A stretch of DNA of 64,000 nucleotides from Streptomyces sp. NBC_01288 (GCF_035982055.1 NZ_CP108427.1:1984001-2048000), one strand, 5' to 3'. Counted from the first letter of the stretch, positions 1-8,832 are shown. Program-made: numbers and translations. The notes: generated from the sequence alone by a model not told the origin.

Positions 1-1
1 G

Positions 2-55
2 GCGGACTACGTCACGGGGGCGGAGTTCGCGGTGGACGGCGGGCATGCGGCGTAG
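2..55 (+). CDS. 3' end of an SDR-family oxidoreductase (partial)
   Basis: Eighteen codons of a frame that enters from the left edge read ADYVTGAEFAVDGGHAA and stop. The YVTGxxxxVDGG ending is the usual C-terminus of classical short-chain dehydrogenase/reductases such as 3-oxoacyl-ACP reductase-like proteins. Substrate and cofactor cannot be judged from this tail. Confidence 0.8.
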   Translation, partial: ADYVTGAEFAVDGGHAA

Positions 56-104
56 GCCTCCGGCGGTTGGCCGGGTACGTGCGGGTGCGTTGTGGCTCGC
101 GTCC

Positions 105-189
105 CTGGGGGCTGCGCCCCCAGCCCCCCCCTTCGGCCTGAAGGGCCTCGTCCTCAAGCGCCGGACGGGCTGAAAATCAGCCCCTCCGG
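105..189. terminator. Two hairpins between convergent SDR and allantoicase genes
   Basis: CTGGGGGC at 105-112 pairs with GCCCCCAG at 116-123 across a 3-base loop. A second hairpin at 161-189 pairs CCGGA/TCCGG and GGGCTGA/TCAGCCC around AAA, with a single C-C mismatch. Such hairpins are common at Streptomyces gene ends. Both sit between converging genes, so a bidirectional terminator is inferred. Confidence 0.6.
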
Positions 190-204
190 CGTCGACGGGG
201 TGGC

Positions 205-1320
205 TCAGCCGCCCAGTTCCTGATGCCGGGCCGCCAGCGTCGCCGCGCCCTGCTCCGTCAGCGTCCCGAACAACCGCAGCCGCGAGATCCCACCGTCGGG
301 ATAGATGTCCACGCGCGCGTGCGTCCCGATCGCCGGAGTGGGGAGCACGAAGCGGTGGTTCGTGTCGGGCTGGAGGCGGGTGCGCGGAAGGATCTCGGTC
401 CAGTCGCCGGTCTCGCCGTCCCGTACCGATACCGACGCCCAGCCCGCGCTGTTGCCCTTCAGGTACGCCGTGTCGATCTCCACGGCGCGGATCTGGGACT
501 GCGCTGCCAGGCGGTAGCGGATCCAGTCGTTGCCCTGGTCGCGGCGGCGGCGGGTTTCCCAGCCGTCGTCCATCTTGCGGGAGCGGCCGGGCTGGATGGT
601 GTTGCTCGCGGGTGAGTAGAAGAGGTTGGAGGCGTCCTCGGCGCCGCCGCCGTTCTCCAGGGCGACCACGTCGAACGTGCCCAGCGCCGCGAGCCAGTTG
701 GGGTCGGGGACGACCTCGCCGTAGACCCGCAGGCGCGCGATGCCGCCGTCGGGGTGCTGGTTGACGCGGAGGTGGGTGAAGCGTTGTTCGGTGGATATCG
801 AGAAGCCGTTCGCCGCGTGGCCGCCGACCGGCGTGCGCGGGACAAGGGGCGTCCACTTCACGTCGTCCGAGAGGAGGTCTTCGGGGGACGGGGAGCCCAG
901 TACCGACGTGCCCTCCACCGACACCGCCTGCGGGTAGTTGCCGCGGAAGTGGGCCGTGTCGACCACGATGCCCCTGATGACGCCGGGGGCTCCGAGGCGG
1001 ACCAGCGCCCAGTCGTGATCCTCCGCCGTCGGCCAGGGGTGCTCGGCCGAGGCGCCTCGACGGCGTCGGGTCTCCCAGCCGTCCATGATCTTGCCCTTGT
1101 GCCCGAAGTGCTCGGGGTCGAACTCGGCGGGCCCGGGCACGAGGAGGTTCTCGCGCTGGGCGAAGAACTCGTCGTTGGCGGCGATGACACCGGCGCCCAA
1201 CTGCCGGTCGGCGAGGTTGGCGTACTGGGTGAAGGGGAAGTCGGCCGTGCGGTAGTCCGCGTACGGGTCACCGCCTGCGTAGGGGTTCGCGTCGCCGGTG
1301 AAATTCGGAATCGCCGTCAC
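205..1320 (-). CDS. alc: Allantoicase
   Basis: A 371-residue protein of normal allantoicase length that hydrolyses allantoate to ureidoglycolate and urea in the cytoplasm. The family's internal duplication is visible: KIMDGWETRRRR near residue 80 recurs as KMDDGWETRRRR near residue 250, each followed by a DW(I/A)xxRL-type stretch. The GTG at 1320 is preceded by an AAGG-type ribosome site at some distance. It lies just downstream of allantoinase on the same strand, but a 175-bp partial duplication of the allB tail separates them. It is probably controlled by the neighbouring IclR-type regulator. No ureidoglycolate lyase gene was seen in the window. Confidence 0.95.
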   Translation of the reverse strand: MTAIPNFTGDANPYAGGDPYADYRTADFPFTQYANLADRQLGAGVIAANDEFFAQRENLLVPGPAEFDPEHFGHKGKIMDGWETRRRRGASAEHPWPTAEDHDWALVRLGAPGVIRGIVVDTAHFRGNYPQAVSVEGTSVLGSPSPEDLLSDDVKWTPLVPRTPVGGHAANGFSISTEQRFTHLRVNQHPDGGIARLRVYGEVVPDPNWLAALGTFDVVALENGGGAEDASNLFYSPASNTIQPGRSRKMDDGWETRRRRDQGNDWIRYRLAAQSQIRAVEIDTAYLKGNSAGWASVSVRDGETGDWTEILPRTRLQPDTNHRFVLPTPAIGTHARVDIYPDGGISRLRLFGTLTEQGAATLAARHQELGG

Positions 1321-1670
1321 TGCTGGGTCTGCCTTTCGGGAGTGGGCCGCTGCGGGTGCGGGGGGGTGAATCAGGGGGTACGGATCAGGAGTTGGCCCTT
1401 CGGGTCGGTGAACTCGCCGTCCAGCACGATGCGTTCGCCGCGCAGCCGGGTCGGCTCGACGACCCTGCCGAGGGTGTTGCCGGAGTCGCCTTCACTACTG
1501 GGTCCGCCTCTCAGAACTGGGCCGCTGCGGGTGAGTGCGGGGAGCCGAATCAAGGCCGCCGGAACAGGAGTTGGCCCTTCGGTTCGGTGAACTCGCCGTC
1601 CAGCACGATGCGTTCGCCGCGCAGCCAGGTCGACTTCACGACGCCGCTGAGGGTCTTGCCGGCGTACGCC
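1319..1670. repeat. Tandem duplication spanning the allB tail, the spacer and the alc start
   Basis: Two direct copies of about 175-179 bp lie head to tail, unit A from about 1319 and unit B from about 1494. Each holds the spacer next to alc (ACTGCTGGGTCTGCC in A, ACTACTGGGTCCGCC in B) and then the last roughly 100 bp of allB. Unit B leads into the intact allB gene. Its left boundary keeps a remnant of the alc start, reading GTGAAGGCGAC on the minus strand where the true start reads GTGACGGCGAT. By eye the coding parts are about 90 percent identical. Confidence 0.85.
1371..1484 (-). pseudogene. Duplicated C-terminal fragment of allantoinase
   Basis: The minus strand encodes [20 protein letters not shown] followed by IRTP and a stop. 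The true allB C-terminus reads [20 protein letters not shown] followed by FRRP. About 35 residues of the allB end are therefore repeated beyond the real stop codon. The frame stays open through the spacer to an ATG at 1553, giving a possible 60-residue product with no recognisable start signal. It is most simply a relic of the tandem duplication. Expression is not excluded. Confidence 0.8.
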
Positions 1671-2917
1671 GTGACGCGGTTGCGGTGCTGGAGGGCCGCC
1701 GGGTCGACGGTGAACGTCTCGTCGGGGGCGAGGACCGCGAAGTCGGCGTCGCGGCCCGCCTCGATGGCGCCCTTCTGGTCAAGTCCCGCCAGCTCGGCCG
1801 TACTTGAGGACATCCAGCGGACCACGTCGGCCAGGTCGTGGCCCCGCTTGCGCGCCTCCGTCCACACCGCCGCGAGGCTCAACTGGAGGCCGGAGATGCC
1901 ACCCCAGGCCGTGGCGAAGTCGTCGGTCTTCAGGTCGGCCGTCGATGGTGAGTGGTCCGTGACGACGCAGTCGATCGTGCCGTCGGCCAGCGCCTGCCAA
2001 AGGAGGTCCTGGTTGGCGGACTCGCGGATCGGCGGGCAGCACTTGAACTCGCTTGCGCCGTCCGGGACTTCCTCCGCCGTGAGGGTGAGGTAGTGGGGGC
2101 ACGTCTCCACCGTGATGCGGACGCCCTCTGCCTTGGCGGCGGCGATGAGCGGGAGCGCGTCGGACGAGGACAGGTGCAGCACGTGCACGCGTGCGTTGAG
2201 GCGCTTCGCCTGCGCGATCAGCCCCGCGATGGCCGTGTCCTCGGCGTCGCGCGGGCGGCTGGCGAGGAAGTCGGCGTACTTGGGACCGCCCTGCTGCGGG
2301 GCCGCTTCGAGGTGGTGCGGGTCCTCCGCGTGGACGATGAGCAGGCCGTCGAAACCGGCGATCTCGGCCAGGGACAGGGCGAGTTGGTCCTGGTCCAGGT
2401 GCGGGAACTCGTCCACGCCGGACGGGGACAGGAATGCCTTGAAGCCGAAGACGCCGGCGTCGTGCAGCGGGCGCAGGTCCTTGACGTTGTCGGGCAGGGC
2501 GCCACCCCAGAAACCGACGTCCATGTGGGCCTTCTCCGCGGCGACTCGCTGCTTCGTACGGAGGTTGTCGACCGTCGTCGTCGGCGGGAGGGAGTTGAGC
2601 GGCATGTCGATGAGCGTGGTGATGCCGCCGGCCGCCGCCGCGCGCGTGGCGGTCCAGAAGCCCTCCCAGTGGGTGCGGCCGGGGTCGTTCACATGCACAT
2701 GGGTGTCGACCAGACCGGGCAGCAGGACGTCGTCGCCGAAGTCCTCGAACCGTGCCCCGGACGGGACTTGGGCGTCGTACGGGAGGACGGCCGTGATCTT
2801 TCCCCCGGCGACCGCGACCGCCGCTGCGCGTGTCCCCTCGGGAGTGATGACACGTGTGGAGCGCACCACCAGTTCAGCGTCGGACACCCGGACCCCTCTC
2901 TCTGCCGTCGTCGTCAC
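1550..2917 (-). CDS. allB: Allantoinase
   Basis: A 455-residue cyclic amidohydrolase that opens allantoin to allantoate. Metal-binding elements are visible: [12 protein letters not shown] near residue 75, HAED near 195, the H of TCPHYL near 275 and VTDHSPST near 325. A GTG start at 2917 is used, facing the divergent allR gene across about 270 bp that hold several palindromic operators. The gene precedes alc on the same strand, so substrate flow follows gene order. Repression by AllR, relieved by an allantoin or glyoxylate signal, is inferred from the known Streptomyces system and from the operator sites. Confidence 0.95.
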   Translation of the reverse strand: MTTTAERGVRVSDAELVVRSTRVITPEGTRAAAVAVAGGKITAVLPYDAQVPSGARFEDFGDDVLLPGLVDTHVHVNDPGRTHWEGFWTATRAAAAGGITTLIDMPLNSLPPTTTVDNLRTKQRVAAEKAHMDVGFWGGALPDNVKDLRPLHDAGVFGFKAFLSPSGVDEFPHLDQDQLALSLAEIAGFDGLLIVHAEDPHHLEAAPQQGGPKYADFLASRPRDAEDTAIAGLIAQAKRLNARVHVLHLSSSDALPLIAAAKAEGVRITVETCPHYLTLTAEEVPDGASEFKCCPPIRESANQDLLWQALADGTIDCVVTDHSPSTADLKTDDFATAWGGISGLQLSLAAVWTEARKRGHDLADVVRWMSSSTAELAGLDQKGAIEAGRDADFAVLAPDETFTVDPAALQHRNRVTAYAGKTLSGVVKSTWLRGERIVLDGEFTEPKGQLLFRRP

Positions 2918-2944
2918 TTCCGCTGCTCCCGCTACGCCCGTTAC

Positions 2945-3108
2945 TTCCGGGAAACGGGATTTACTTCCACGTAACGGAATTCAACGTTCTGTTGAAGGAG
3001 TCTTCACTCCCGCTCCCGTACCGTCAAGGGCACACATCTCCACGATGCGCCTCACGCACACACTCTGGACGTTTCCACAAAGCGGAATTAAACTTCCGGC
3101 AAGCAGAA
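2945..3108. promoter_or_regulatory. Four TTCC-N7-GGAA type operators between allB and allR
   Basis: Perfect sites are TTCCACGTAACGGAA (2965-2979) and TTCCACAAAGCGGAA (3073-3087). Near-perfect sites are TTCCGGGAAACGGGA (2945-2959) and TTCCGGCAAGCAGAA (3094-3108). They form two pairs with offsets of 20 and 21 bp, two helical turns, one pair near each gene. The same motif stands before aceB, hyi and gcl. An IclR-type regulator such as the adjacent AllR is the likely binder. That assignment is inferred. Confidence 0.7.
2980..2996. promoter_or_regulatory. TTCAAC-N5-GTTGAA palindrome upstream of allB
   Basis: A perfect 6-bp inverted repeat with a 5-bp spacer abuts the TTCC-N7-GGAA site at 2965-2979. 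Close relatives occur before aceB (5837-5853) and before the urate operon (30892-30908). The binding protein is unknown. It could be a second regulator or an alternative AllR half-site arrangement. Confidence 0.5.
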
Positions 3109-3188
3109 CGTAGCTACGCACAGGCGGGGAGTCAACCGACCCCCGGGTAGGCTTCAGCCCTTCCCGCCCGGGCCGAAAGGAACGCGCC

Positions 3189-3983
3189 GTGCCGCCGTCC
3201 AGCGTGAGCAGCACCGACTCCACCAAGTCCACCACGGGCGGTGTCCAGTCCCTGGAGCGCGCCTTCGACCTGCTGGAGCGGATGGCCGACGCGGGCGGTG
3301 AGGTCGGCCTGAGCGAGCTCTCCGCGAGCAGCGGCCTGCCGCTCCCCACCATCCACCGTCTGATGCGCACGCTCGTGGTCTGCGGTTACGTCCGTCAGCA
3401 GGCGAACCGCCGGTACGCGCTCGGCCCGCGCCTGATCCGCCTCGGTGAGTCCGCGTCCCGGCTGCTCGGCACCTGGGCCCGCCCCTATCTGGCCCGGCTG
3501 GTCGAGGAGACCGGCGAGACGGCGAACATGGCGCTGCTCGACGGCGACGAGATCGTGTACGTCGCGCAGGTGCCGTCCAAGCACTCGATGCGCATGTTCA
3601 CCGAGGTCGGCCGGCGCGTCCTGCCGCACTCCACCGGCGTCGGCAAGGCCCTCCTCGCCAACACCCCGGACCACGAGGTGCGCGCACTGCTCGCCCGTAC
3701 CGGCATGCCCGCCGCGACCGACAAGACGATCACCACGCCCGACGGTTTCCTCGCGGCGCTGGAGGACGTGCGCCGCCTCGGCTACGCGATCGACGACAAC
3801 GAGCAGGAGATCGGCGTCCGCTGCCTCGCCGTCTCCGTGCCCAACTCCCCCACGGCGGCGGCGATTTCGATCTCGGGCCCGGCGGGCCGGGTCACCGAGT
3901 CGGCGACCGACAAGATCGTGCCGGTGCTCCAGCAGGTGGCCGGCGAACTGTCGGAGGCACTGGCCAGCCAGAACCCCGCGTGA
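3189..3983 (+). CDS. allR: IclR-family regulator of allantoin and glyoxylate genes
   Basis: A 264-residue IclR-family protein. A winged helix-turn-helix at about residues 18-80 (VQSLERAFDLLERM, then SGLPLPTIHRLMRTL) is followed by the IclR effector domain (GETANMALLDGDEIVYVAQV, HSTGVGKALLA, RCLAVSVPN). It is divergent from allB. From memory, an IclR-type AllR in S. coelicolor represses allantoin genes and glyoxylate carboligase, and this location fits. The GTG at 3189 follows a GAAAGGA ribosome site. The next gene starts inside its stop codon. Confidence 0.88.
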   Translation: MPPSSVSSTDSTKSTTGGVQSLERAFDLLERMADAGGEVGLSELSASSGLPLPTIHRLMRTLVVCGYVRQQANRRYALGPRLIRLGESASRLLGTWARPYLARLVEETGETANMALLDGDEIVYVAQVPSKHSMRMFTEVGRRVLPHSTGVGKALLANTPDHEVRALLARTGMPAATDKTITTPDGFLAALEDVRRLGYAIDDNEQEIGVRCLAVSVPNSPTAAAISISGPAGRVTESATDKIVPVLQQVAGELSEALASQNPA

Positions 3984-4678
3984 GCGCCGGGCAGTTCTGG
4001 CCCGGCCGGTACACCGACCGGCACGGCACCGAGGTCGTCGTCTTCGAGTCGGACGGCCGGGAGTCGATCCGCACGACGATCCGGGGCGTCCGCTTCGAGG
4101 GCGACAGCATGGACGACCTCGGCGCGCTCGGCGGCGAGCCACCGGAGGCCCCGTTCGCCTTCTTCGACGGGGCGTTGTGCTCCTGCCTGTTGGAGTGGGA
4201 GGTACCTATGCCGGTCGCGGTCGAGGGGCAGGGCGTGCGTACGGCGGTGCTGGACTGCGCGTTGCGGCTCGGAGGTCCGGCCGGACCGGGGCGCGGTCTT
4301 GACGCGGAGACGCTGACCACGACCCTGCGCTTCGACGGGCGCACGTACCAAAACAAGGACGGCCAGGGGGACTTCGAGTCTGCCTTGCACGACGTCCAAC
4401 GCCAACTCCCTTCAGGAGTAAGGCTCCAGGCATGCATCGCGTGCGCCTGGTCCGACTACAACCCGGCCGGCAACGGGCTGATGGCGGGGCTGGCCTGCTT
4501 CCGTGACGTGAAGGACCGCTACCGCCAGGTCGACGGCAAGCACGGCCCGACGGGGATCTTCGCGATCTGGGACGAGTACACCGAGTTCGTCCAGGAGACC
4601 TGGCTCTGCGGGGAGTTCGAGCACCGGGCCGCGGACGCGGGCTACCGGGGATCGTTCCCGTCACGCCCGTGGTCGTGA
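3980..4678 (+). CDS. Conserved actinobacterial hypothetical protein (possibly DUF6304)
   Basis: A 232-residue protein whose GTG start overlaps the allR stop codon (GTGA), implying translational coupling. It has no signal peptide or membrane segment. The sequence is acidic and rich in short beta-like stretches, with a Cys pair (CSC near residue 75; ACIACAW near 148) and the ending WLCGEFEH. It resembles the Streptomyces DUF6304 group from memory, an uncertain assignment. Function is unknown; coupling to allR is the only clue. Confidence 0.75.
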   Translation: MSAGQFWPGRYTDRHGTEVVVFESDGRESIRTTIRGVRFEGDSMDDLGALGGEPPEAPFAFFDGALCSCLLEWEVPMPVAVEGQGVRTAVLDCALRLGGPAGPGRGLDAETLTTTLRFDGRTYQNKDGQGDFESALHDVQRQLPSGVRLQACIACAWSDYNPAGNGLMAGLACFRDVKDRYRQVDGKHGPTGIFAIWDEYTEFVQETWLCGEFEHRAADAGYRGSFPSRPWS

Positions 4679-4679
4679 A

Positions 4680-4973
4680 CTAGCCCTGCCCGCGCCGAGG
4701 TTGACCGAACAGGTCCACCGCGTTGCGTACGTCCGTCAGCCCCCTCGCGAGTGCGCTCACCGAGCCGATCGCGCCCGCGATCAGCAGCAACGAGCGGCGC
4801 AGGCGCGGGATTTCGGGAGTGCCGTCGATGGTCATCGCGGCCAGCGCCGCGAGTTCGTCCTCGGCGATGACACGGTCGGGGAACTCGGCCGGATGCGCGG
4901 CCAGTTCGCGGCGCAACCGGGACACCGCGGTCCGCAGTTCCGCCACCCTCGGATCCTCGTCGCTGCCGGTCAC
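4680..4973 (-). CDS. Small conserved hypothetical protein (DUF5955-like)
   Basis: The GTG at 4973, preceded by an AGAGG ribosome site, gives 97 residues (MTGSDEDPRVAELRTAVSRL). An upstream extension in the same frame is arginine-rich and probably not translated. The protein has a charged helical first half (RLRRELAAHPAEFPDRVIAEDELAAL) and a weakly hydrophobic helix near residues 65-85. It resembles small Streptomyces DUF5955 proteins from memory. It converges on the preceding gene with almost no gap. Function is unknown. Confidence 0.65.
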   Translation of the reverse strand: MTGSDEDPRVAELRTAVSRLRRELAAHPAEFPDRVIAEDELAALAAMTIDGTPEIPRLRRSLLLIAGAIGSVSALARGLTDVRNAVDLFGQPRRGQG

Positions 4974-5188
4974 TGACCTCTGCCCCAAGCTCCGCAACAC
5001 AGCTCTCCCCCCTCGCACGTCTTCGTGCGCAAGAACTCCGCGGTCCCGCCACGCGCCCCGCAACACTGGTCGGGCGCCGAGGGACGCGGGCAAGTAAACG
5101 CCACCCGGTGCGGCGCGCGCCACTCCATGGACCGAAATTAAGTAGGAGGATTCCGTCCGGTCGCCGCCGCGTCAGGTATGCAGGACGC

Positions 5189-5788
5189 ATGACGCGAAAC
5201 GAAGACCAGGTCGCCGGGCTGCTGCTCGCCGCGGGCGGCGGCCGGCGGCTCGGCGGGCGGCCCAAGGCGCTGCTACAGCACCGGGGGCGGCCCCTCGTGG
5301 AGCACGCGGTCGGGGTCCTGCGCACGGCCGGCCTCACCCGCGTCCACGTGGTCCTGGGGGCGCGCGCCGACGCCGTACGGAAGCAGGCGGAGCTGACCGG
5401 GTGCGTGGTCGTGGAGAACCCGGAGTGGGAGCGGGGGATGGGGTCCTCGCTGCGGGCGGGGCTCGACTCGCTCGCGGGTACGGGAGCCCGGGCGGCGCTC
5501 GTGTCGCTCGTCGACCAGCCCGGGATCGGCGCGGAGGCGGTGGCGCGGGTGCTGGCCGGGTTCACGGACGCTGACTCGCTCGTCTCGGCCGCCTACGACG
5601 GGGTACGCGGTCATCCGGTGCTGTTCGGGGCCGCGCACTGGGCCGGGATCGCCGAGAGCGCGACCGGGGACCGGGGGGCGCGGGCGTATCTCAAGGCGCA
5701 CGCGGACGCGGTCACGCTCGTCGAGTGCGGGGATGCGGCGGAGCCGTACGACATCGACACTGAGGCGGATCTCGTCCACCTTGAGTGA
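5189..5788 (+). CDS. MocA/MobA-like nucleotidyltransferase
   Basis: The ATG at 5189 gives 199 residues. The N-terminal LLLAAGGGRRLGGRPKALL (about residues 11-29) is the nucleotide-binding signature of MobA-like NTP transferases. VSLVDQPGI near residue 108 and GHPVLF near 145 match the molybdenum cofactor cytidylyltransferase (MocA) type. MocA loads CTP onto Mo-molybdopterin for xanthine dehydrogenase-class enzymes, which would feed urate formation here. That link is inference, and no xanthine dehydrogenase gene is in the window. Confidence 0.85.
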   Translation: MTRNEDQVAGLLLAAGGGRRLGGRPKALLQHRGRPLVEHAVGVLRTAGLTRVHVVLGARADAVRKQAELTGCVVVENPEWERGMGSSLRAGLDSLAGTGARAALVSLVDQPGIGAEAVARVLAGFTDADSLVSAAYDGVRGHPVLFGAAHWAGIAESATGDRGARAYLKAHADAVTLVECGDAAEPYDIDTEADLVHLE

Positions 5789-5836
5789 GCGGAGTGGCAC
5801 TGAGCGCCACTTTGGCTCGATCCGGAGAATCTCGAC

Positions 5837-5890
5837 GTCAACAAACCATTGAACTTCCACGATGAGGAAACTAGTATCCACTGTTCAGAA
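5837..5890 (+). promoter_or_regulatory. Operator cluster upstream of malate synthase
   Basis: TTCCACGATGAGGAA at 5855-5869 matches TTCC-N7-GGAA. A degenerate partner ATCCACTGTTCAGAA at 5876-5890 starts exactly 21 bp later. Just upstream, GTCAAC-N5-ATTGAA at 5837-5853 resembles the second palindrome family of this region. The arrangement mirrors the allB promoter, so co-regulation of aceB with allantoin genes is inferred. Confidence 0.65.
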
Positions 5891-5971
5891 GCGCCCGACG
5901 GCCTCTCGGGTGCTCCCAGCCCTACCCGGGTCACCTGACACCCGGTGCCACGCTGAAGGAAGTGACAGTTC

Positions 5972-7594
5972 ATGTCCGCACCAGCGCCGTCCTCGCCGGT
6001 CGTCGTCGACGCCGAACCCCTCCCCCGGCAGGAGGAGGTCCTCACCACCGAGGCCCTCGCCTTCGTGGCCGAGCTGCACCGCCGGTTCACGCCCCGCCGG
6101 GCCGGACTCCTCGCCCGCCGGGCCGAGCGCCGCGCGGAGATCGCCCGCACCTCCACCCTCGACTTCCTCCCGGAGACCGCCGCGATCCGCGCCGACGACT
6201 CCTGGAAGGTGGCCCCCTCCCCCGCCGCCCTGAACGACCGGCGGGTCGAGATCACCGGCCCCACCGACCGCAAGATGACGATCAACGCCCTCAACTCGGG
6301 CGCCAGGATCTGGCTCGCGGACTTCGAGGACGCCTCCGCGCCGACCTGGGAGAACGTCGTCACGGGCCAGCTCAACCTGATCGACGCCTACACCCGCGCC
6401 ATCGACTTCACCGACCCCAACTCCGGTAAGTCGTACGCCCTGAAGGCCGAGGAAGAGCTGGCGACCGTGGTCATGCGCCCGCGCGGCTGGCATCTGAACG
6501 AGCGTCACCTTCTGGTCGACGGTGAGCAAGTCCCGGGCGCCTTCGTGGACTTCGGGCTGTACTTCTTCCACAACGCGCAGCGGCTGCTCGACCTGGGCAA
6601 GGGCCCGTACTTCTACCTCCCGAAGACCGAGTCGCACCTCGAAGCCCGGCTGTGGAACGACGTGTTCGTCTTCGCGCAGGACTACGTCGGCGTCCCGCAG
6701 GGCACCGTCCGCGCGACCGTGCTGATCGAGACGATCACCGCCGCGTACGAGATGGAGGAGATCCTCTACGAACTCCGCGACCACGCCTCGGGGTTGAACG
6801 CGGGCCGCTGGGACTACCTGTTCTCCATCGTGAAGAACTTCCGTGACGGCGGGCCCAAGTTCGTCCTCCCGGACCGCAACGCGGTGACGATGACGGCCCC
6901 GTTCATGCGGGCGTACACCGAACTCCTCGTCCGTACCTGCCACAAGCGCGGCGCGCACGCGATCGGCGGCATGGCGGCGTTCATCCCGTCGCGCCGTGAC
7001 GAGGCGGTCAACAAGGTCGCGTTCGAGAAGGTCAAGGCGGACAAGGACCGTGAGGCCGGGGACGGTTTCGACGGGTCGTGGGTGGCCCACCCGGACCTGG
7101 TGCCGATCGCCATGGCCTCCTTCGACGCGGTGCTCGGCGAGAGGCCGAACCAGAAGGACCGGCTGCGCGAGGACGTCGACGTCAAGGCGGCCGACCTGAT
7201 CGCCGTGGACTCGCTGCACGCCAAGCCGACGTACCCGGGGTTCGTCAACGCCGTTCAGGTGGGCATCCGTTACATCGAGGCGTGGCTGCGCGGGCTCGGT
7301 GCCGTCGCCATCTTCAACCTCATGGAGGACGCGGCCACCGCCGAGATCTCGCGCTCGCAGATCTGGCAGTGGATCAACGCGGGCGTCGAGTTCGAGAACG
7401 GCGAGAAGGCAACTCCCGAGCTGGCGCGCAAGGTTGCCGCCGAGGAGCTGGAGAACATCCGCGCGGAGATCGGTGCGGACGCCTTCGCCGCGGGCCACTG
7501 GCAGCAGGCCCACGACCTCCTCCTGGAGGTCGCGCTCGACGACGACTACGCGGACTTCCTGACGCTGCCGGCGTACGAGAAGCTGCGGGGCTGA
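5972..7594 (+). CDS. aceB: Malate synthase A
   Basis: A 540-residue malate synthase that condenses glyoxylate with acetyl-CoA to malate. The family signature is visible: RPRGWHLNE near residue 170, GTVRATVLIETITAAYEMEEI near 240 and LMEDAATAEISRSQIWQW near 450. Size is normal for the A isoform. An AGGAAG ribosome site precedes the ATG at 5972. It has its own promoter region with operators shared with allB, hyi and gcl. It disposes of glyoxylate from allantoin breakdown, as an alternative to the Gcl route 31 kb away. Confidence 0.95.
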   Translation: MSAPAPSSPVVVDAEPLPRQEEVLTTEALAFVAELHRRFTPRRAGLLARRAERRAEIARTSTLDFLPETAAIRADDSWKVAPSPAALNDRRVEITGPTDRKMTINALNSGARIWLADFEDASAPTWENVVTGQLNLIDAYTRAIDFTDPNSGKSYALKAEEELATVVMRPRGWHLNERHLLVDGEQVPGAFVDFGLYFFHNAQRLLDLGKGPYFYLPKTESHLEARLWNDVFVFAQDYVGVPQGTVRATVLIETITAAYEMEEILYELRDHASGLNAGRWDYLFSIVKNFRDGGPKFVLPDRNAVTMTAPFMRAYTELLVRTCHKRGAHAIGGMAAFIPSRRDEAVNKVAFEKVKADKDREAGDGFDGSWVAHPDLVPIAMASFDAVLGERPNQKDRLREDVDVKAADLIAVDSLHAKPTYPGFVNAVQVGIRYIEAWLRGLGAVAIFNLMEDAATAEISRSQIWQWINAGVEFENGEKATPELARKVAAEELENIRAEIGADAFAAGHWQQAHDLLLEVALDDDYADFLTLPAYEKLRG

Positions 7595-7618
7595 CCCTCA
7601 ACAGGCGTCAGGAAAAGC

Positions 7619-7921
7619 TCACTTGTCCGAGTGGCCCAGGGACTTGTCCGGGGCCACTCGGTCGCGTACGAGCTGCTTCACGGCCGTGGGCTCCGGGAAG
7701 CCCTGTTCACGGCGGTCCCACACGACCTCGTCGTTGACGCGGACGACGAAGACACCGCCGGTGCCGGGCTTCAGGGACAGTTCCGTCAACTCGGTCTCGA
7801 AGGTGGTCAACAGCTCCTGCGCCAGCCAGGCCGCGCGCGGCAGCCAACGGCACTGGGTGCAGTACTCGATCTGTACGCGGTGCTCGGGCTGTACGGGGTT
7901 GTCGATCGGGGTGTCTGTCAT
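7619..7921 (-). CDS. SelT/SelW/SelH-type thioredoxin-like protein
   Basis: A 100-residue protein with the start IEYCTQCRWLPRAAWLAQELL, the CxxC motif and helix typical of the Rdx (SelW/SelT/SelH-like) family, and the VWDRREQGFPEP segment usual near its end. A redox role is presumed from the family; the partner is unknown. Its ATG overlaps the stop of the upstream HipA-like gene (ATGA), so the two are translationally coupled. Confidence 0.88.
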   Translation of the reverse strand: MTDTPIDNPVQPEHRVQIEYCTQCRWLPRAAWLAQELLTTFETELTELSLKPGTGGVFVVRVNDEVVWDRREQGFPEPTAVKQLVRDRVAPDKSLGHSDK

Positions 7922-8832
7922 CCGAGGTGTACCGACCAATCCTGTTCCGCCGCCGGTCTGCCGTGCAGGTCGGGGACCCGCTTGAGCCAACTCGGGCGGC
8001 CCTGCTGTGTCTTCGCCGCGCGGAGGGCCTCCTCGGCGGCGCGCTCCTCCCTGCTGGGGAAGTCGGTGGGGAGCCAGGCCGCGGAGGCCTGCACGCGCGC
8101 GTGGAGGTAGCCGACGTACGCCTCCCGTACGGCGTCGGGTGTCGCGAAGCCCGGTTCGCCGGCCAGCCAGGCGTCCGGCACCTCGGCCGCGATGCGGCGC
8201 AGCAGTTCCTCGGTCACCCTGGGCGCCAACTCGGCGTCGGCGGCGCGGGTGTCGGGGTCGTAGTGGCCGAGGGCGTGGTGGCGGAAGTCGTAGGACTTGG
8301 CGGGGTCGGCGCCGTCCCAGCGGTGGTGGAAGACGAGCGCGGCGCCGTGGTCGATGAGCCACAGGCGCGGGGGTGCGATGCCGAGCGTCGGCCAGATCAT
8401 CAGGTTCGAACTGTGCACCGTACGGTCGACGTTGACGGTCAGCGCGTCGAGCCAGACGATCTTCCCGGCCTCCAGCGGGTCGACCGTGCACCGGGCGGCG
8501 ATCTCCGGAGTGAAGTCCTGGGCACCCGGCAGGAAGTCCATGCCGAGGTTCAGGCCCGCGCTCGCGCTGTGCAGGTCCCGCACCTCCTGGTGGGGTTCCT
8601 CGTCGGCGATCTCCGGGTCGAAGTGCACGAGCACCAGCTCGGGGAAGCGCAGCCCGAGGGCGCGGGCCAGCTCCCCGACGATCACCTCGGCGACCAGCGC
8701 CTTGCGGCCCTGCGCGGAGCCGGTGAACTTGACGACGTAGGTGCCGAGGTCGTCGGCCTCTACGACTCCGGGGACGGAACCGCCGGAGCGCAGGGGCTCG
8801 ATGTAGCGGGTCGCGGTGACCTCTCTCAGCAT
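7918..8832 (-). CDS. HipA-like kinase-fold protein
   Basis: ATG at 8832 gives 304 residues; an in-frame GTG at 8850 is an alternative. The sequence carries HipA-like features: a glycine-rich GVVEADDLGTYVVKF start with the lysine of VVKF, AGKIVWLDALTVNVDRT near the catalytic loop and LWLIDHGAAL as the Asp-containing metal motif. It lacks a HipB partner and is coupled instead to a SelW-like redox protein, so a classical toxin-antitoxin pair is unlikely. Substrate is unknown. Confidence 0.75.
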   Translation of the reverse strand: MLREVTATRYIEPLRSGGSVPGVVEADDLGTYVVKFTGSAQGRKALVAEVIVGELARALGLRFPELVLVHFDPEIADEEPHQEVRDLHSASAGLNLGMDFLPGAQDFTPEIAARCTVDPLEAGKIVWLDALTVNVDRTVHSSNLMIWPTLGIAPPRLWLIDHGAALVFHHRWDGADPAKSYDFRHHALGHYDPDTRAADAELAPRVTEELLRRIAAEVPDAWLAGEPGFATPDAVREAYVGYLHARVQASAAWLPTDFPSREERAAEEALRAAKTQQGRPSWLKRVPDLHGRPAAEQDWSVHLG

